A program made the translations under genes and the position numbers. Positions 1-7,371 of a DNA stretch of 64,000 nt are shown here, piece after piece. Numbering within the stretch: the first letter of the stretch is position 1; every line of letters starts with the position of its first letter. Origin of the DNA: a virus; IMG/VR virus record IMGVR_UViG_3300042502_000732, positions 1 to 64,000 of that record; one strand, written 5' to 3'. A model generated the notes under the pieces. That model worked only from the letters and a program-made list of their open reading frames with translations. It searched no databases and was not told the origin of the DNA.

Positions 1-801
1 AGCTATGGAGCTCCAGTAACTGGGACTTATGGGTTTTGCAACGCCTTACTTGCCGTGATGGCTCAGTACGAGTACGATTGCGTAGTTCCTTGTACAGATA
101 AAGGTGGAAACTTTCGCAAGAAAGAATCCGGTACTTATAAGGCGAACCGAGAAAAAGCCAGCGTTGAGCACTACTCCGACCTTTCCCTCCTGGTTGAAGA
201 CGTCCTTCCAGCTCTTGGCTTTTCGCCAGTGGGTGCCCAGGGTTTTGAGGCGGACGATGTTGTAGCCCATATTTCTCGTAACTCTCCTGGATATAGTGAA
301 GTTCACATTTTGACTTGCGACAAGGACTTGCTTCAGCTTGTCAACGACAGAGTAAAGGTACTGCTTTTCAACTCAGCTAAGAAAATGGAGCTGGTTGACA
401 TTGAGGGGGTTAAAGGGCACTTCGGTGTTCCCCCCTCAGACGTCAAGTTCTTCAAGGCTTTGTCTGGGGACTCCTCAGATAACATATCAGGTGTCTCCGG
501 CGTTGGCCCGAAAACCGCTGTGAAGATAATCCAAGAGTGCCACACCAGCGGTACAAACTCAGAGCTGTCGCTCACCGATCGAATCGCGTTCCATCCTAAG
601 GTGGTTTCAACTGCGTCCACATTCTTTAGTAACCTTCGCTTGGTCACTCTTGAGAACGACGTCCCCGACATGTCGTGGTACGCCTCTTCACCGCCGTCTG
701 AACAGAGTGTAAAAGCAGTCTTTGAGGGCTTAGAGTTCAAGTCATACTTAAAGCCAGCACGGTTGAGCAAGATTCTGGAAACACTCAAGGTTGTTTCGTA
801 G
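1..801 (+). CDS. 5'-3' exonuclease (FEN/T5 exonuclease type), 5' end cut by window
   Basis: The frame is open from base 1, so the gene begins upstream; the GTG/ATG at 55-60 is internal. Visible parts are an early segment with YKANR, as in the PIN/FEN fold of polymerase I 5' nucleases, an acidic pair in EADDVVA, a second acidic site in TCDKDLLQL, and a helix-3-turn-helix DNA-binding loop in SGVSGVGPKTAV preceded by GDSSDN. In this family such residues bind two metals and a 5' flap or RNA primer. With the Pol gamma-like polymerase at 34166, which has no 5' nuclease domain, it probably removes primers during phage replication. The next gene follows after 31 bases. Confidence 0.9.
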   Translation, partial: SYGAPVTGTYGFCNALLAVMAQYEYDCVVPCTDKGGNFRKKESGTYKANREKASVEHYSDLSLLVEDVLPALGFSPVGAQGFEADDVVAHISRNSPGYSEVHILTCDKDLLQLVNDRVKVLLFNSAKKMELVDIEGVKGHFGVPPSDVKFFKALSGDSSDNISGVSGVGPKTAVKIIQECHTSGTNSELSLTDRIAFHPKVVSTASTFFSNLRLVTLENDVPDMSWYASSPPSEQSVKAVFEGLEFKSYLKPARLSKILETLKVVS

Positions 802-832
802 GACGAATAACTACCGATCACACCTTCGGACC

Positions 833-1078
833 ATGAAATACCCACGTGTCCGCCCCAGACTCACTTACCTCCGCATCCTTGGAAATATTGCGTTGGTAGT
901 TGGACAATTTGTTTTGCTTTTCTTGGACCGCAAGGTGGGCCTATTAATTCTGATTACAGGGAGCACTCTGAGCCTTCCATTCTTTGTAAAGAAAAAGCAG
1001 TGGGATGTGGTAGCTGTCATCGTAGTAGGAATTACCCTGAACGTCTTTGGGCTAATACACAATCCAGTCCCTAACTAG
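833..1078 (+). CDS. small membrane protein, unknown
   Basis: This 81-residue protein has a basic N-terminus (MKYPRVRPR) followed by three hydrophobic stretches at about residues 12-29, 32-47 and 55-74. The middle pair is split by DRK and the last by KKKQ, consistent with three short transmembrane helices in the host membrane. I do not recognise a family. The ATG at 833 was preferred over an earlier alternative start because it gives the compact basic leader. A terminator-promoter unit follows, so it is probably last in its operon. Confidence 0.6.
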   Translation: MKYPRVRPRLTYLRILGNIALVVGQFVLLFLDRKVGLLILITGSTLSLPFFVKKKQWDVVAVIVVGITLNVFGLIHNPVPN

Positions 1079-1114
1079 TCCTTGTGGGAGAGTGGGCGGT
1101 TAGCCCTCCTTCAT

Positions 1115-1160
1115 GGGGCGGTTTTCGCCCTTTGTTTCTGCCTCGCAGAAACGGTATAGT
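1115..1160 (+). promoter_or_regulatory. terminator-promoter unit 1
   Basis: The hairpin GGGGCGG-TTTT-CGCCC with a following T run (1115-1134) is a terminator. It runs into -35 TTGTTT (1132-1137), a 17-base spacer containing the inverted repeat TTTCTGC...GCAGAAA, and -10 TATAGT (1155-1160). The next ATG is at 1167, just where transcription should start. Confidence 0.7.
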
Positions 1161-1166
1161 AAATGT

Positions 1167-1325
1167 ATGGAAAACGACTCAGTCCGCTCCAAACTTGGAC
1201 CCCGCCAAAAGGGCCGAAAACGAAAAGGCAGGGCCAAGCCCCAAGCTCTTCGCCAAGCGAGAGCTCGCCGCGCCAGCCTCCTTCAAAAGTTGACCCCTCA
1301 GTCCCACCCGCAAGCAAAGCAATGA
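1167..1325 (+). CDS. small highly basic protein, unknown
   Basis: This 52-residue protein is rich in Lys and Arg (KGRKRKGRAK, RQARARRASL) and could bind nucleic acid; no family is recognised. ATG 1167 lies six bases after the -10 box and has no room for a ribosome binding site, as at 6266 and 27679, which argues for a leaderless message. Its stop overlaps the next ATG (ATGA, 1322-1325), suggesting coupled translation. An overlapping start at 1163 in another frame would fuse through the downstream gene but lacks this pattern. Confidence 0.55.
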   Translation: MENDSVRSKLGPRQKGRKRKGRAKPQALRQARARRASLLQKLTPQSHPQAKQ

Positions 1326-1600
1326 CCTGCACCCCTGCCACTGAGAAGAGTGAAACTAATGCTTCTGCCCTTGCGTCTGAGTACAACGGGGTTTGGGCGT
1401 CTGTTCACGATGCCCGAAAGAAGCTTATCCAAGCGAACTGCCCCTCTCGCGGTACTAGGGATGAGGAAGCATGGGAGTTATTCTGCGAGGAACGGGAAGC
1501 GGCTCTTGAAAAGCTCAGGCAAGTAGAGGACTACCTCATGGACTTGGCTTTCCAGTACTCCTGCGAAGCTTCTCGCAACCTTTCTGTGGAGCATGTGTAG
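1322..1600 (+). CDS. hypothetical protein
   Basis: A 92-residue, mostly helical acidic protein with charged segments (RDEEAWELFCEEREAALEKL). It is joined to the upstream basic gene by an ATGA overlap and followed three bases later by the next gene, so it lies inside an operon. No known domain is seen. Confidence 0.6.
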   Translation: MTCTPATEKSETNASALASEYNGVWASVHDARKKLIQANCPSRGTRDEEAWELFCEEREAALEKLRQVEDYLMDLAFQYSCEASRNLSVEHV

Positions 1601-1603
1601 GAC

Positions 1604-1933
1604 ATGGAAAACAGCAACTTAAGCAAAATTAAGCCGAAACTGCGAACGAACGGCAGAGTCTCGGGGAACTTCGGAAGGAACAAAATCCAAGGTAAACTAG
1701 GAACCCTGGACATCAGCTCTGAGGTACTGAACAAGGAAAACCTGCAGATCCCAAACCGGGCCGCAGTTTACGAGCGACTCGAACAAGCCTATAATACCAC
1801 CACGGACCCTAAACTTAGGGCCACCCTGGCTGAAATGCTTAGAAAGCGAAAAGCTACGGTCCGAGTCAGAGATGTGACGAAAACCAGCAAACCACGATCA
1901 GACTACTGGGATGAGGTCAACCGTGTTCGATAA
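1604..1933 (+). CDS. hypothetical basic protein
   Basis: A 109-residue basic protein with RKRKATVRVRDV near the C-terminus. The ATG follows the previous stop by three bases and the end overlaps the next gene by 23 bases. I recognise no family; nucleic-acid binding is only a guess from charge. Confidence 0.6.
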   Translation: MENSNLSKIKPKLRTNGRVSGNFGRNKIQGKLGTLDISSEVLNKENLQIPNRAAVYERLEQAYNTTTDPKLRATLAEMLRKRKATVRVRDVTKTSKPRSDYWDEVNRVR

Positions 1934-2162
1934 ACCTGCCCCGTACAAGTCACCCCTTCGAGTTGGGTTTAACTTCCCATCGTTCGTAACCTACAAGTGC
2001 CCCACTACGGATGTACTCGTGGGAAAAGTTTACAAAAATGCCGAAGGAAAGTGGTATCTTACCTCTTCGTACCTAAGGTGGCAACCAATCGAGGTTTTCA
2101 CTAAGATAGGGGGCTTTCTCTTCCTAAACCAACTTCACAAGAGGCGACACCATACCCAATGA
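1911..2162 (+). CDS. hypothetical protein
   Basis: An 83-residue protein with a beta-rich middle (SFVTYKCPTTDVLVGKVY) and a basic His-rich tail (HKRRHHTQ). It overlaps the upstream gene and ends in an ATGA junction with the next. Function unknown. Confidence 0.55.
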   Translation: MRSTVFDKPAPYKSPLRVGFNFPSFVTYKCPTTDVLVGKVYKNAEGKWYLTSSYLRWQPIEVFTKIGGFLFLNQLHKRRHHTQ

Positions 2163-2278
2163 AACCAACAAACCCCACTCGAACACTCAACCATCTGAAC
2201 CTTGTTAAGAAGGGTACCCAGAAGAGGGTGGCACTCTACAAGGCTCAGCTTGAAATGGCCAAAAAACCACAATCCTAA
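2159..2278 (+). CDS. very small basic protein
   Basis: A 39-residue ORF starting in the ATGA overlap with the previous stop. It reads MKPTNPTRTL to KKPQS and has eight Lys or Arg in its second half. The evidence is the overlap and the tight fit to the next gene (three bases); there is no recognisable domain. Confidence 0.45.
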   Translation: MKPTNPTRTLNHLNLVKKGTQKRVALYKAQLEMAKKPQS

Positions 2279-2281
2279 CCC

Positions 2282-2545
2282 ATGAGCCATACTTCCGCGA
2301 TTACACAGGTCTTTACACAAGGTGAAGGTGAAGAAATTCACCGTTCGGTGAGTCTCCCCAACTCAGACTGGCTCGTTTTAGCTCAGTGTGCCGAAGCCTT
2401 TTCCTCCACCTTTAGGGCACAAGCGAGTCAGGTAGTTGCCACTTATGTGACACGTGGACAGCTTGATTTGGCTGTGAGCGAGGCAGCGAAAATGAACATA
2501 TTGCTTCAACAGCTAGACAGCATTCACATTGCCCTTATGTCGTGA
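2282..2545 (+). CDS. hypothetical helical protein
   Basis: An 87-residue protein with a mixed N-terminus and an amphipathic helical C-terminal half (LDLAVSEAAKMNILLQQLD). It overlaps the HAD gene by four bases. No family is recognised. Confidence 0.6.
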   Translation: MSHTSAITQVFTQGEGEEIHRSVSLPNSDWLVLAQCAEAFSSTFRAQASQVVATYVTRGQLDLAVSEAAKMNILLQQLDSIHIALMS

Positions 2546-2943
2546 CGCCTAAAAATAACCCCTTAGTGGTGTTTGATATTGACATGACACTCACGAGTGA
2601 GTGGTATTACGAAGACAATGTTGCAACGCTTCGAGCCAATTTGCCACTCGTTCAACTTGCAGTATCTCTAGCTGTATCCGGTGTTACAATCCTTATATCC
2701 ACTGCTCGCCCAAATCGTCTTCGAGCCGACTCAGAAAACTGGCTACAAAGTGTGGGTGTTAAGTTCGACGCCTTATACATGAGAGAGGACGGGGACGATC
2801 GCCCCGACCACTACGTTAAGACCGAGCAAGCTCTCGCAATTATTGAAGATTTCGGACGTCCTTCACTTTGGTACGACGACAACCAAGACAACTGTAAAGT
2901 TGTGAGAGAACTTGGGATTCCTTGTGTTCAGGTTATGCAATGA
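2542..2943 (+). CDS. HAD-superfamily phosphatase (polynucleotide kinase 3'-phosphatase type)
   Basis: This 133-residue protein starts at GTG overlapping the previous stop. HAD motif I is FDIDMTLT (nucleophile Asp12, acid Asp14), motif II is ISTARPN, a Lys lies in HYVKTEQ, and motif III is YDDNQDN. The pattern resembles the phosphatase domain of T4-type polynucleotide kinase and similar stand-alone phage HAD proteins, which remove phosphate from DNA or RNA 3' ends or from nucleotides. No kinase domain is fused. A second HAD protein at 11843 has a different context, so the two probably act on different substrates. Confidence 0.75.
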   Translation: MTPKNNPLVVFDIDMTLTSEWYYEDNVATLRANLPLVQLAVSLAVSGVTILISTARPNRLRADSENWLQSVGVKFDALYMREDGDDRPDHYVKTEQALAIIEDFGRPSLWYDDNQDNCKVVRELGIPCVQVMQ

Positions 2944-2986
2944 TTCATACACACTCGCACCACCCCCTAGGAAAAGAAGAGACATA

Positions 2987-3352
2987 ATGGCTACCATGGC
3001 CGAAATGAGCTTCCACCTACCTAATGTCGTGCCAGAGAGACAGGAGCTTGTTGCAAACCTTATGGTAGAGCAACTTCGTGGTGCTTCCCACCTGCCAAAA
3101 CAACACCCTCAACGCCAAACAACAACCATGAAAATTGATTCCGTTATTTCTGTTTCACTTCCTCGCGAGACATGGTCGCTCATAAACGACCTTCTCAAGG
3201 AGAAGCAAGCGTCTTTCGAACGTGACATTGACCGAGTGGACGACATCGGTAGGGCTGACTACGCTCAAGTTCTAATTGATTGCGCCGAGCAATGCAAGCA
3301 AGCATCAGACGAAATCTGTTTAGCACATTCCCTGGCGTCTTTCGACCTTTGA
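2987..3352 (+). CDS. hypothetical protein
   Basis: A 121-residue protein. I chose ATG 2987 because AGGAAAAGAAG lies just upstream and an upstream in-frame start would overlap the HAD gene. The C-terminal half is helical with ETWSLINDLLKEKQ and several Cys and His residues. Function unknown. Confidence 0.55.
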   Translation: MATMAEMSFHLPNVVPERQELVANLMVEQLRGASHLPKQHPQRQTTTMKIDSVISVSLPRETWSLINDLLKEKQASFERDIDRVDDIGRADYAQVLIDCAEQCKQASDEICLAHSLASFDL

Positions 3353-3408
3353 GCACAGACGCTGAGCGGAGCTCAACTTCCAGGTTAGTACCCCAACCCT
3401 TCAGTCAA

Positions 3409-3717
3409 ATGTTGTCCACTGACACACGACTCCAGCTACAAGATATTGCCGACCGTATCTCAAGACACGAGGAGATTTCCCTTAAGGAGATTTCCCTTAT
3501 TCAGAAATGGTCAGACCACAATCGCCACGCCTACGAGATCCTTCAGAAGGCACGTCGGAGGGCAATCTCGGGGGAGCCTGAGCCGGGGTCTCTCGACGAA
3601 CTTCTCGACGGGATGAACCTCGGCTTTGCGGACCCCTCCTCTCATTTAGTTGGACCCCAGTCCCCAGACGATCTGGCAAACTTCTTCAGAGCACCCCCTT
3701 GGCTGAGACATGACTAA
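3409..3717 (+). CDS. hypothetical protein
   Basis: A 102-residue protein from ATG 3409; an upstream ATG in frame at 3280 would overlap the previous gene by 73 bases. It contains a short tandem repeat, EEISLKEISLIQ, encoded by two near-identical 12-base DNA repeats at about 3472-3500. The stop lies in an ATGA overlap with the next gene. Confidence 0.55.
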   Translation: MLSTDTRLQLQDIADRISRHEEISLKEISLIQKWSDHNRHAYEILQKARRRAISGEPEPGSLDELLDGMNLGFADPSSHLVGPQSPDDLANFFRAPPWLRHD

Positions 3718-3889
3718 GGGCCATGGTACTTCTGAGACATGGGCAGAGGCCAAGCTCGAGACTTTAGATCCCACAACCCCGTGGTACGAGTTTCTCTCCT
3801 ACTGTGAAGCTTGTCGGAGCTTAAACGTGAAAACGTCTGTAGGTCGCTTTACCCGTTACCAAAACTATATTCGAACAATTTCGCTATGA
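3710..3889 (+). CDS. small hypothetical protein upstream of tmk
   Basis: A 59-residue ORF overlapping the previous stop at its ATG (3710) and the tmk ATG at its TGA (ATGA, 3886-3889). It has a Trp-rich start and CEACR in the middle. Position in the operon is the main evidence. Confidence 0.5.
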   Translation: MTKGHGTSETWAEAKLETLDPTTPWYEFLSYCEACRSLNVKTSVGRFTRYQNYIRTISL

Positions 3890-4689
3890 GTTACACAGGA
3901 CAGTTAATAACCTTTGAAGGTCTTGACGGCTGCGGAAAGACAACACAGCTCCACGCTGTGTTTGACTGGCTATCACGTAGTGGGAGACTACCCGAAGGGA
4001 CCAAGGTTGTTAAAACTCGAGAACCAGGATGTTTACCCGGTGTGCGAGACTTGCTTAAGGACCCTAAGGCTGCGATCACACCGAAAGCCGAACTTTTACT
4101 GCTCATGGCCGACCGGGCTCAGCACGTTGCAACAGTAATAATGCCGGAGCTAGAAAAGGGCAACTGGGTGTTATGCGACCGATTTTACGCAAGCACCTTA
4201 GCCTATCAAGGGTGGGGACGAGGTTTGGGATCTGAAGCGGTAGAGAAAGCCCACGAACTTGCCTGCGGAGTCTTGTACCCTGACTTAGAACTGTTTTTCG
4301 ACGTTCCCGTTGATGAGTCTATGAGACGGCTCTCAAGGCGAGAAAACGACGGGCTGACTGTCCGAGACAGATTTGAGCGGTCAGAACGACCTTTTTTCGA
4401 CCGTTTGCTTACAGGGTTTCAAACCCCTAACGAACAACTGGGACTGAAATGTTACCCCGTGGTTACAATCGACGGGTGTCAAACGGTTGACGAGGTTACT
4501 CAGGAATGCATACGACAAGTGTCCAAGCTTTTACCACGTGAGGAGAACTTCACGAATGTGCCACCGTGCCGAGCAAAAGATCCTGAGTTTTGGTACGACA
4601 CTTCTAAAGAAACTTACAAAGTTCGGCTTGAGCGGGAGACCTCATGGAGTCAGCCACGATCTTGCAAGACTGACGAAAAACTTTGTTAA
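3886..4689 (+). CDS. tmk: thymidylate kinase
   Basis: This 267-residue protein should phosphorylate dTMP to dTDP. It has the P-loop FEGLDGCGKTTQ at residues 10-21, the dTMP-site TREPG, and the DRFYASTLAYQGWGRG segment typical of thymidylate kinases, followed by a lid-like Arg-rich stretch (RRLSRREND). About 45 extra residues at the C-terminus, past the usual family length near 210, include an odd Cys-rich end. The start is the ATG in the ATGA overlap, since a longer upstream reading lacks family similarity. In a phage with a possible base-modification pathway it could supply or exclude particular pyrimidine nucleotides; that is inference. Confidence 0.92.
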   Translation: MSYTGQLITFEGLDGCGKTTQLHAVFDWLSRSGRLPEGTKVVKTREPGCLPGVRDLLKDPKAAITPKAELLLLMADRAQHVATVIMPELEKGNWVLCDRFYASTLAYQGWGRGLGSEAVEKAHELACGVLYPDLELFFDVPVDESMRRLSRRENDGLTVRDRFERSERPFFDRLLTGFQTPNEQLGLKCYPVVTIDGCQTVDEVTQECIRQVSKLLPREENFTNVPPCRAKDPEFWYDTSKETYKVRLERETSWSQPRSCKTDEKLC

Positions 4690-4705
4690 AACTTCCACAT
4701 TTGAT

Positions 4706-5068
4706 ATGAAACCTTTTCTACACGGGAGGATACATGCCAGAAAGTATGGAGGCTCTCCCAACGACTACGCCGATATCGACGACTTTATTGACAGTAGCAA
4801 GATTGCCTTTCCCGACATTCGTCACCGGGCATTGCTGCACTCGTCGTTCGGGTGTTTTGTCGTTGAGCAGATGTTCGGTCGCACACGCACAAACTCTGCC
4901 GGAATAACTTATTCTCCCCGAGACATCGCCGAAGATCACATTATTCAAGACCTCGGGTTCATTCCCACGGTCGAAAAGTACTTAAACAACATGGTTGCAC
5001 AACCGTGGATGTCTGGTACTAACAAGTCACCCAACAAACAAACCAAATTCATTCCAATCGGAGACTAA
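4706..5068 (+). CDS. conserved small phage protein (DUF6915-like)
   Basis: A 120-residue protein from ATG 4706. It shows HARKYGGSPNDY, the DSSKIAFPDIRHRALLHSS block and HIIQDLGFIPTVEKYL. This arrangement matches a small conserved phage/bacterial family that I recall as DUF6915, whose function is unknown. The conserved His and Asp residues could bind metal. It sits between tmk and another unknown gene in one operon. Confidence 0.65.
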   Translation: MKPFLHGRIHARKYGGSPNDYADIDDFIDSSKIAFPDIRHRALLHSSFGCFVVEQMFGRTRTNSAGITYSPRDIAEDHIIQDLGFIPTVEKYLNNMVAQPWMSGTNKSPNKQTKFIPIGD

Positions 5069-5071
5069 ACC

Positions 5072-5521
5072 ATGTCACAATCCCTCGACTTACTTATTCA
5101 AGAGTTTACAGAGCAACAGGAGAAATTTCAAAGGGTCGCTCAGGAGAGGCTAAAAGAGTACTTTGTGGAGTTCTGGGAAAAGAACCCTGCAATTAAGGCC
5201 ATACACTGGTCTCAGTACGCCCCGTATTTCAACGATGGGGATCCGTGTACGTTTAGAGTGCATGACCCGTACTTCACGAACGCCGAAGGAGACGACCTTG
5301 ACGACCTGACGAGCTGGGGTGAGTACGACGGTGAGAAGGATGGGGTATGGTCGGACCAGGACCCTAAGTTTGATGGGGTGGACGTTGAGTCCACACAATC
5401 CCTGGCGAAACTACTCACATCAGGTGTTATGGAGCCGATCATGAAGATCATGTTTGGTTCTGACAACGTCATAGTTGCGACTCGGGAGGGTTTCAGCGTA
5501 GACTACGCTGAACATGACTGA
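5072..5521 (+). CDS. hypothetical acidic protein
   Basis: A 149-residue, very acidic protein. An N-terminal helical region is followed by WSQYAPYFNDGDPCTF, a sequence style I have seen in other phage proteins of unknown role. It starts three bases after the previous stop and precedes a terminator, so it ends the tmk operon. Confidence 0.65.
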   Translation: MSQSLDLLIQEFTEQQEKFQRVAQERLKEYFVEFWEKNPAIKAIHWSQYAPYFNDGDPCTFRVHDPYFTNAEGDDLDDLTSWGEYDGEKDGVWSDQDPKFDGVDVESTQSLAKLLTSGVMEPIMKIMFGSDNVIVATREGFSVDYAEHD

Positions 5522-5529
5522 CTTGGTGA

Positions 5530-5601
5530 AGGGGTTGAACGGTTAACCCCTGCCCTAGGGCGGTTTACCCCCTTTGCTCTGCTCCACAGAAACGGTATAG
5601 T
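5530..5601 (+). promoter_or_regulatory. terminator-promoter unit 2
   Basis: A GGGGTT...AACCCC hairpin (5531-5550) is followed by an AGGGCGG...CCCCC hairpin with T run, then -35 TTGCTC (5574-5579), a 16-base spacer containing CTCTG/CAGAA arms and -10 TATAGT (5596-5601). Confidence 0.65.
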
Positions 5602-5624
5602 TAAAGGGTCAATCAGACAACGAA

Positions 5625-6155
5625 ATGAAAACCCCAACTGCCCAGCCCCGTGACAACCAGACCGCAGGACAGACTCTCATCCGCGCTACACGCTTTCTGG
5701 CCGACCGCCACTCTGGTCAGCAGCTACCGGGGGATGTAGCACTCGACACCCGCTGGCTGGGGCGAGACCTCGTGCGTGAGGTATTCCAAGGCCGACCCGC
5801 CAACCAGACTGACGGGAAATACGTGGATGTTGTTACGCAGGGTGGGAAAAGGCTGCGAGTGATCACACGAGTTGTTGTGACTAACACTCAGAACAAGCTG
5901 GTGGCCAAAGCTAGTGCTACCGAGCTCTCCGTCATCGGCTTCGCTGCAGACGATGACAGACCAGACTCTGTGATGCTGGTAGCGGTGCACCCTGATCGGA
6001 ACACGGTTGACATACTCGAGTTCCCCCTTGAGGTTGATGCCCGAGTCGGCAAGAAACCGGCAAGCATGCCAGTTGTGCAAGCGAGCTGGTCCATCAAAAA
6101 CCGAAACTACGGTAAGCACCAAGCAAAGCTCACGTACAGCTACAAAGCTAACTGA
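5625..6155 (+). CDS. hypothetical protein
   Basis: A 176-residue protein opening its own transcription unit 24 bases after the -10 box. The N-terminus is Gln/Thr-rich and probably flexible; from about residue 60 it alternates short beta-like strands (KRLRVITRVVVT, DSVMLVAVHPDRNTVDIL). No catalytic motif is visible. Followed by another terminator-promoter unit, it may be transcribed alone. Confidence 0.65.
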   Translation: MKTPTAQPRDNQTAGQTLIRATRFLADRHSGQQLPGDVALDTRWLGRDLVREVFQGRPANQTDGKYVDVVTQGGKRLRVITRVVVTNTQNKLVAKASATELSVIGFAADDDRPDSVMLVAVHPDRNTVDILEFPLEVDARVGKKPASMPVVQASWSIKNRNYGKHQAKLTYSYKAN

Positions 6156-6211
6156 GATCGCTAATCTCTAGCAGCACTTTCACCGGGCAAGCGACGGTTA
6201 ACCGAACCTTT

Positions 6212-6259
6212 CGAGGACGGTTTCCCCGCTTGCCTTTTTCACTCGTAAGACGCTATAGT
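6212..6259 (+). promoter_or_regulatory. terminator-promoter unit 3
   Basis: GACGGTTTCCCCG-type hairpin sequence and T run lead to -35 TTGCCT (6230-6235), an 18-base spacer and -10 TATAGT (6254-6259). The ATG of the SprT-like gene is six bases downstream. Confidence 0.65.
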
Positions 6260-6265
6260 AGTTGT

Positions 6266-6871
6266 ATGGAACTAAAATCGACCCTTTCTGAGTCGTTCTT
6301 TCGCCGGTTCTGCCCAGATCCCACGGTGATGTACGATCTTGGAGAGATCTACGCAGAATTTAACGCCCGTTACTTCAACGGGGACTTACCCCTTCTTCCT
6401 TGTAAGATTCGGACAGACGAAAACGGAGAAACTTGGTCGCGATATGACACTCTAAAGTGGGATGGTCGCATGGGTCGCAGAATCCTTGGCACATACAAAA
6501 CGTCTGCACGACGTGGGTTCGGAACAATTCGCCTCTCTCGCGTAATTGCAGGTGACCCTGTAAAAACAAGAAGCATTCTCTTGCACGAGATGCTTCACAA
6601 GTACCTTGATCTTGAGTGTCGAGACGACGGCATTAAGGGCCACGGTGAAAATTTCGTATCCGAAGCAAAGAGAATCAACGAACTTTGTGAAAGCACCAGA
6701 GTTAAGCACCGCATTTACTTCTACAAAGACGAGATTACACAGAGTCAGCCATTCGTCATACCTGAGCTTTTGGACGACAAAGTTCATTGCAGCAAAGACC
6801 TCGATATCGCTCGCAACATGCAGTCTGTGATGAGGGCCGCGTTCTCACAAAAATTCGAGTACTTTCAGTGA
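6266..6871 (+). CDS. SprT-like zinc metalloprotease
   Basis: This 201-residue protein has the N-terminal IYAEFNARYFNGDLP typical of SprT/Spartan-like proteins and the zinc site HEMLH (His107, Glu108, His111) followed by GHG with His126 as third ligand. Spartan-type enzymes cut proteins cross-linked to or bound on DNA; in a phage it might clear host DNA-bound proteins, which is inference. The usual C-terminal zinc ribbon of bacterial SprT is not visible. The ATG at 6266 is six bases after the -10 box and lacks a Shine-Dalgarno site, suggesting a leaderless message. A clear terminator begins at the stop codon. Confidence 0.85.
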   Translation: MELKSTLSESFFRRFCPDPTVMYDLGEIYAEFNARYFNGDLPLLPCKIRTDENGETWSRYDTLKWDGRMGRRILGTYKTSARRGFGTIRLSRVIAGDPVKTRSILLHEMLHKYLDLECRDDGIKGHGENFVSEAKRINELCESTRVKHRIYFYKDEITQSQPFVIPELLDDKVHCSKDLDIARNMQSVMRAAFSQKFEYFQ

Positions 6872-6890
6872 GACCTTCGGGTCTCTTTTT
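6870..6890 (+). terminator. rho-independent terminator
   Basis: GAGACC-TTCG-GGTCTC stem with tetraloop followed by TTTTT, beginning inside the SprT-like gene stop codon. Confidence 0.85.
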
Positions 6891-6911
6891 ATTTCAACCA
6901 AAACATGTACT

Positions 6912-7253
6912 ATGAGACCTAAACAAGAACAATTGAACGAATGGGGAGAACGTTACTTCTGTGAAGACCAGTCTAAAACCGAACTTTTTGTGCAAGAGGT
7001 GGCAGAGTGGGTAGTCAAGGAAATTGCACAGGAGTTTGACAGGAAAGAACAAGCAGGTGCAAAAGGTTACGGGCCGAGTCTTCCCGCTAAGCTAGTACGA
7101 CAGTTTGGTTCGCCATCTGGCCCAACACTCAAGCAGCTTTCCTTGCTTGCTCTAAACGAACTTGTGCCTCTCGAGGACAGGGAGAAAAGTTCATACAAGC
7201 TGCTGCTAACCGTTGTTTCAACCTTACCTGAATCACCAACCAATACTCTTTAA
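6912..7253 (+). CDS. hypothetical protein
   Basis: A 113-residue, mainly helical protein with an acidic and aromatic N-terminus (EWGERYFCED) and no visible catalytic motif. It sits alone between a terminator and a 118-base gap before the dioxygenase gene. The gap is AT-rich and probably holds the dioxygenase promoter, but no unit like the others is seen. Confidence 0.55.
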   Translation: MRPKQEQLNEWGERYFCEDQSKTELFVQEVAEWVVKEIAQEFDRKEQAGAKGYGPSLPAKLVRQFGSPSGPTLKQLSLLALNELVPLEDREKSSYKLLLTVVSTLPESPTNTL

Positions 7254-7371
7254 GAGTGTGTGATTGATGTTAATTAGTGACACCTTTTACTAGGGTCAAC
7301 TCTTTTGTTTAGTCGCAAGAAAAAGAGCCAGTTAACATCGTTGGGTAATAATTCCTCCCGATCAACCAAAG

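Noticed and set aside
333-845. Minus-strand ORF of 170 residues opposite the exonuclease
   Set aside because: It mirrors a clear plus-strand gene and has low-complexity content; the same applies to the other long minus-strand ORFs, such as 21645-22382 and 43330-44172.
1163-1600. One 145-residue protein from ATG 1163
   Set aside because: The Pro/Ser-rich first third looks like an out-of-frame reading; the ATG at 1167 and the ATGA junction at 1322 fit two genes better.
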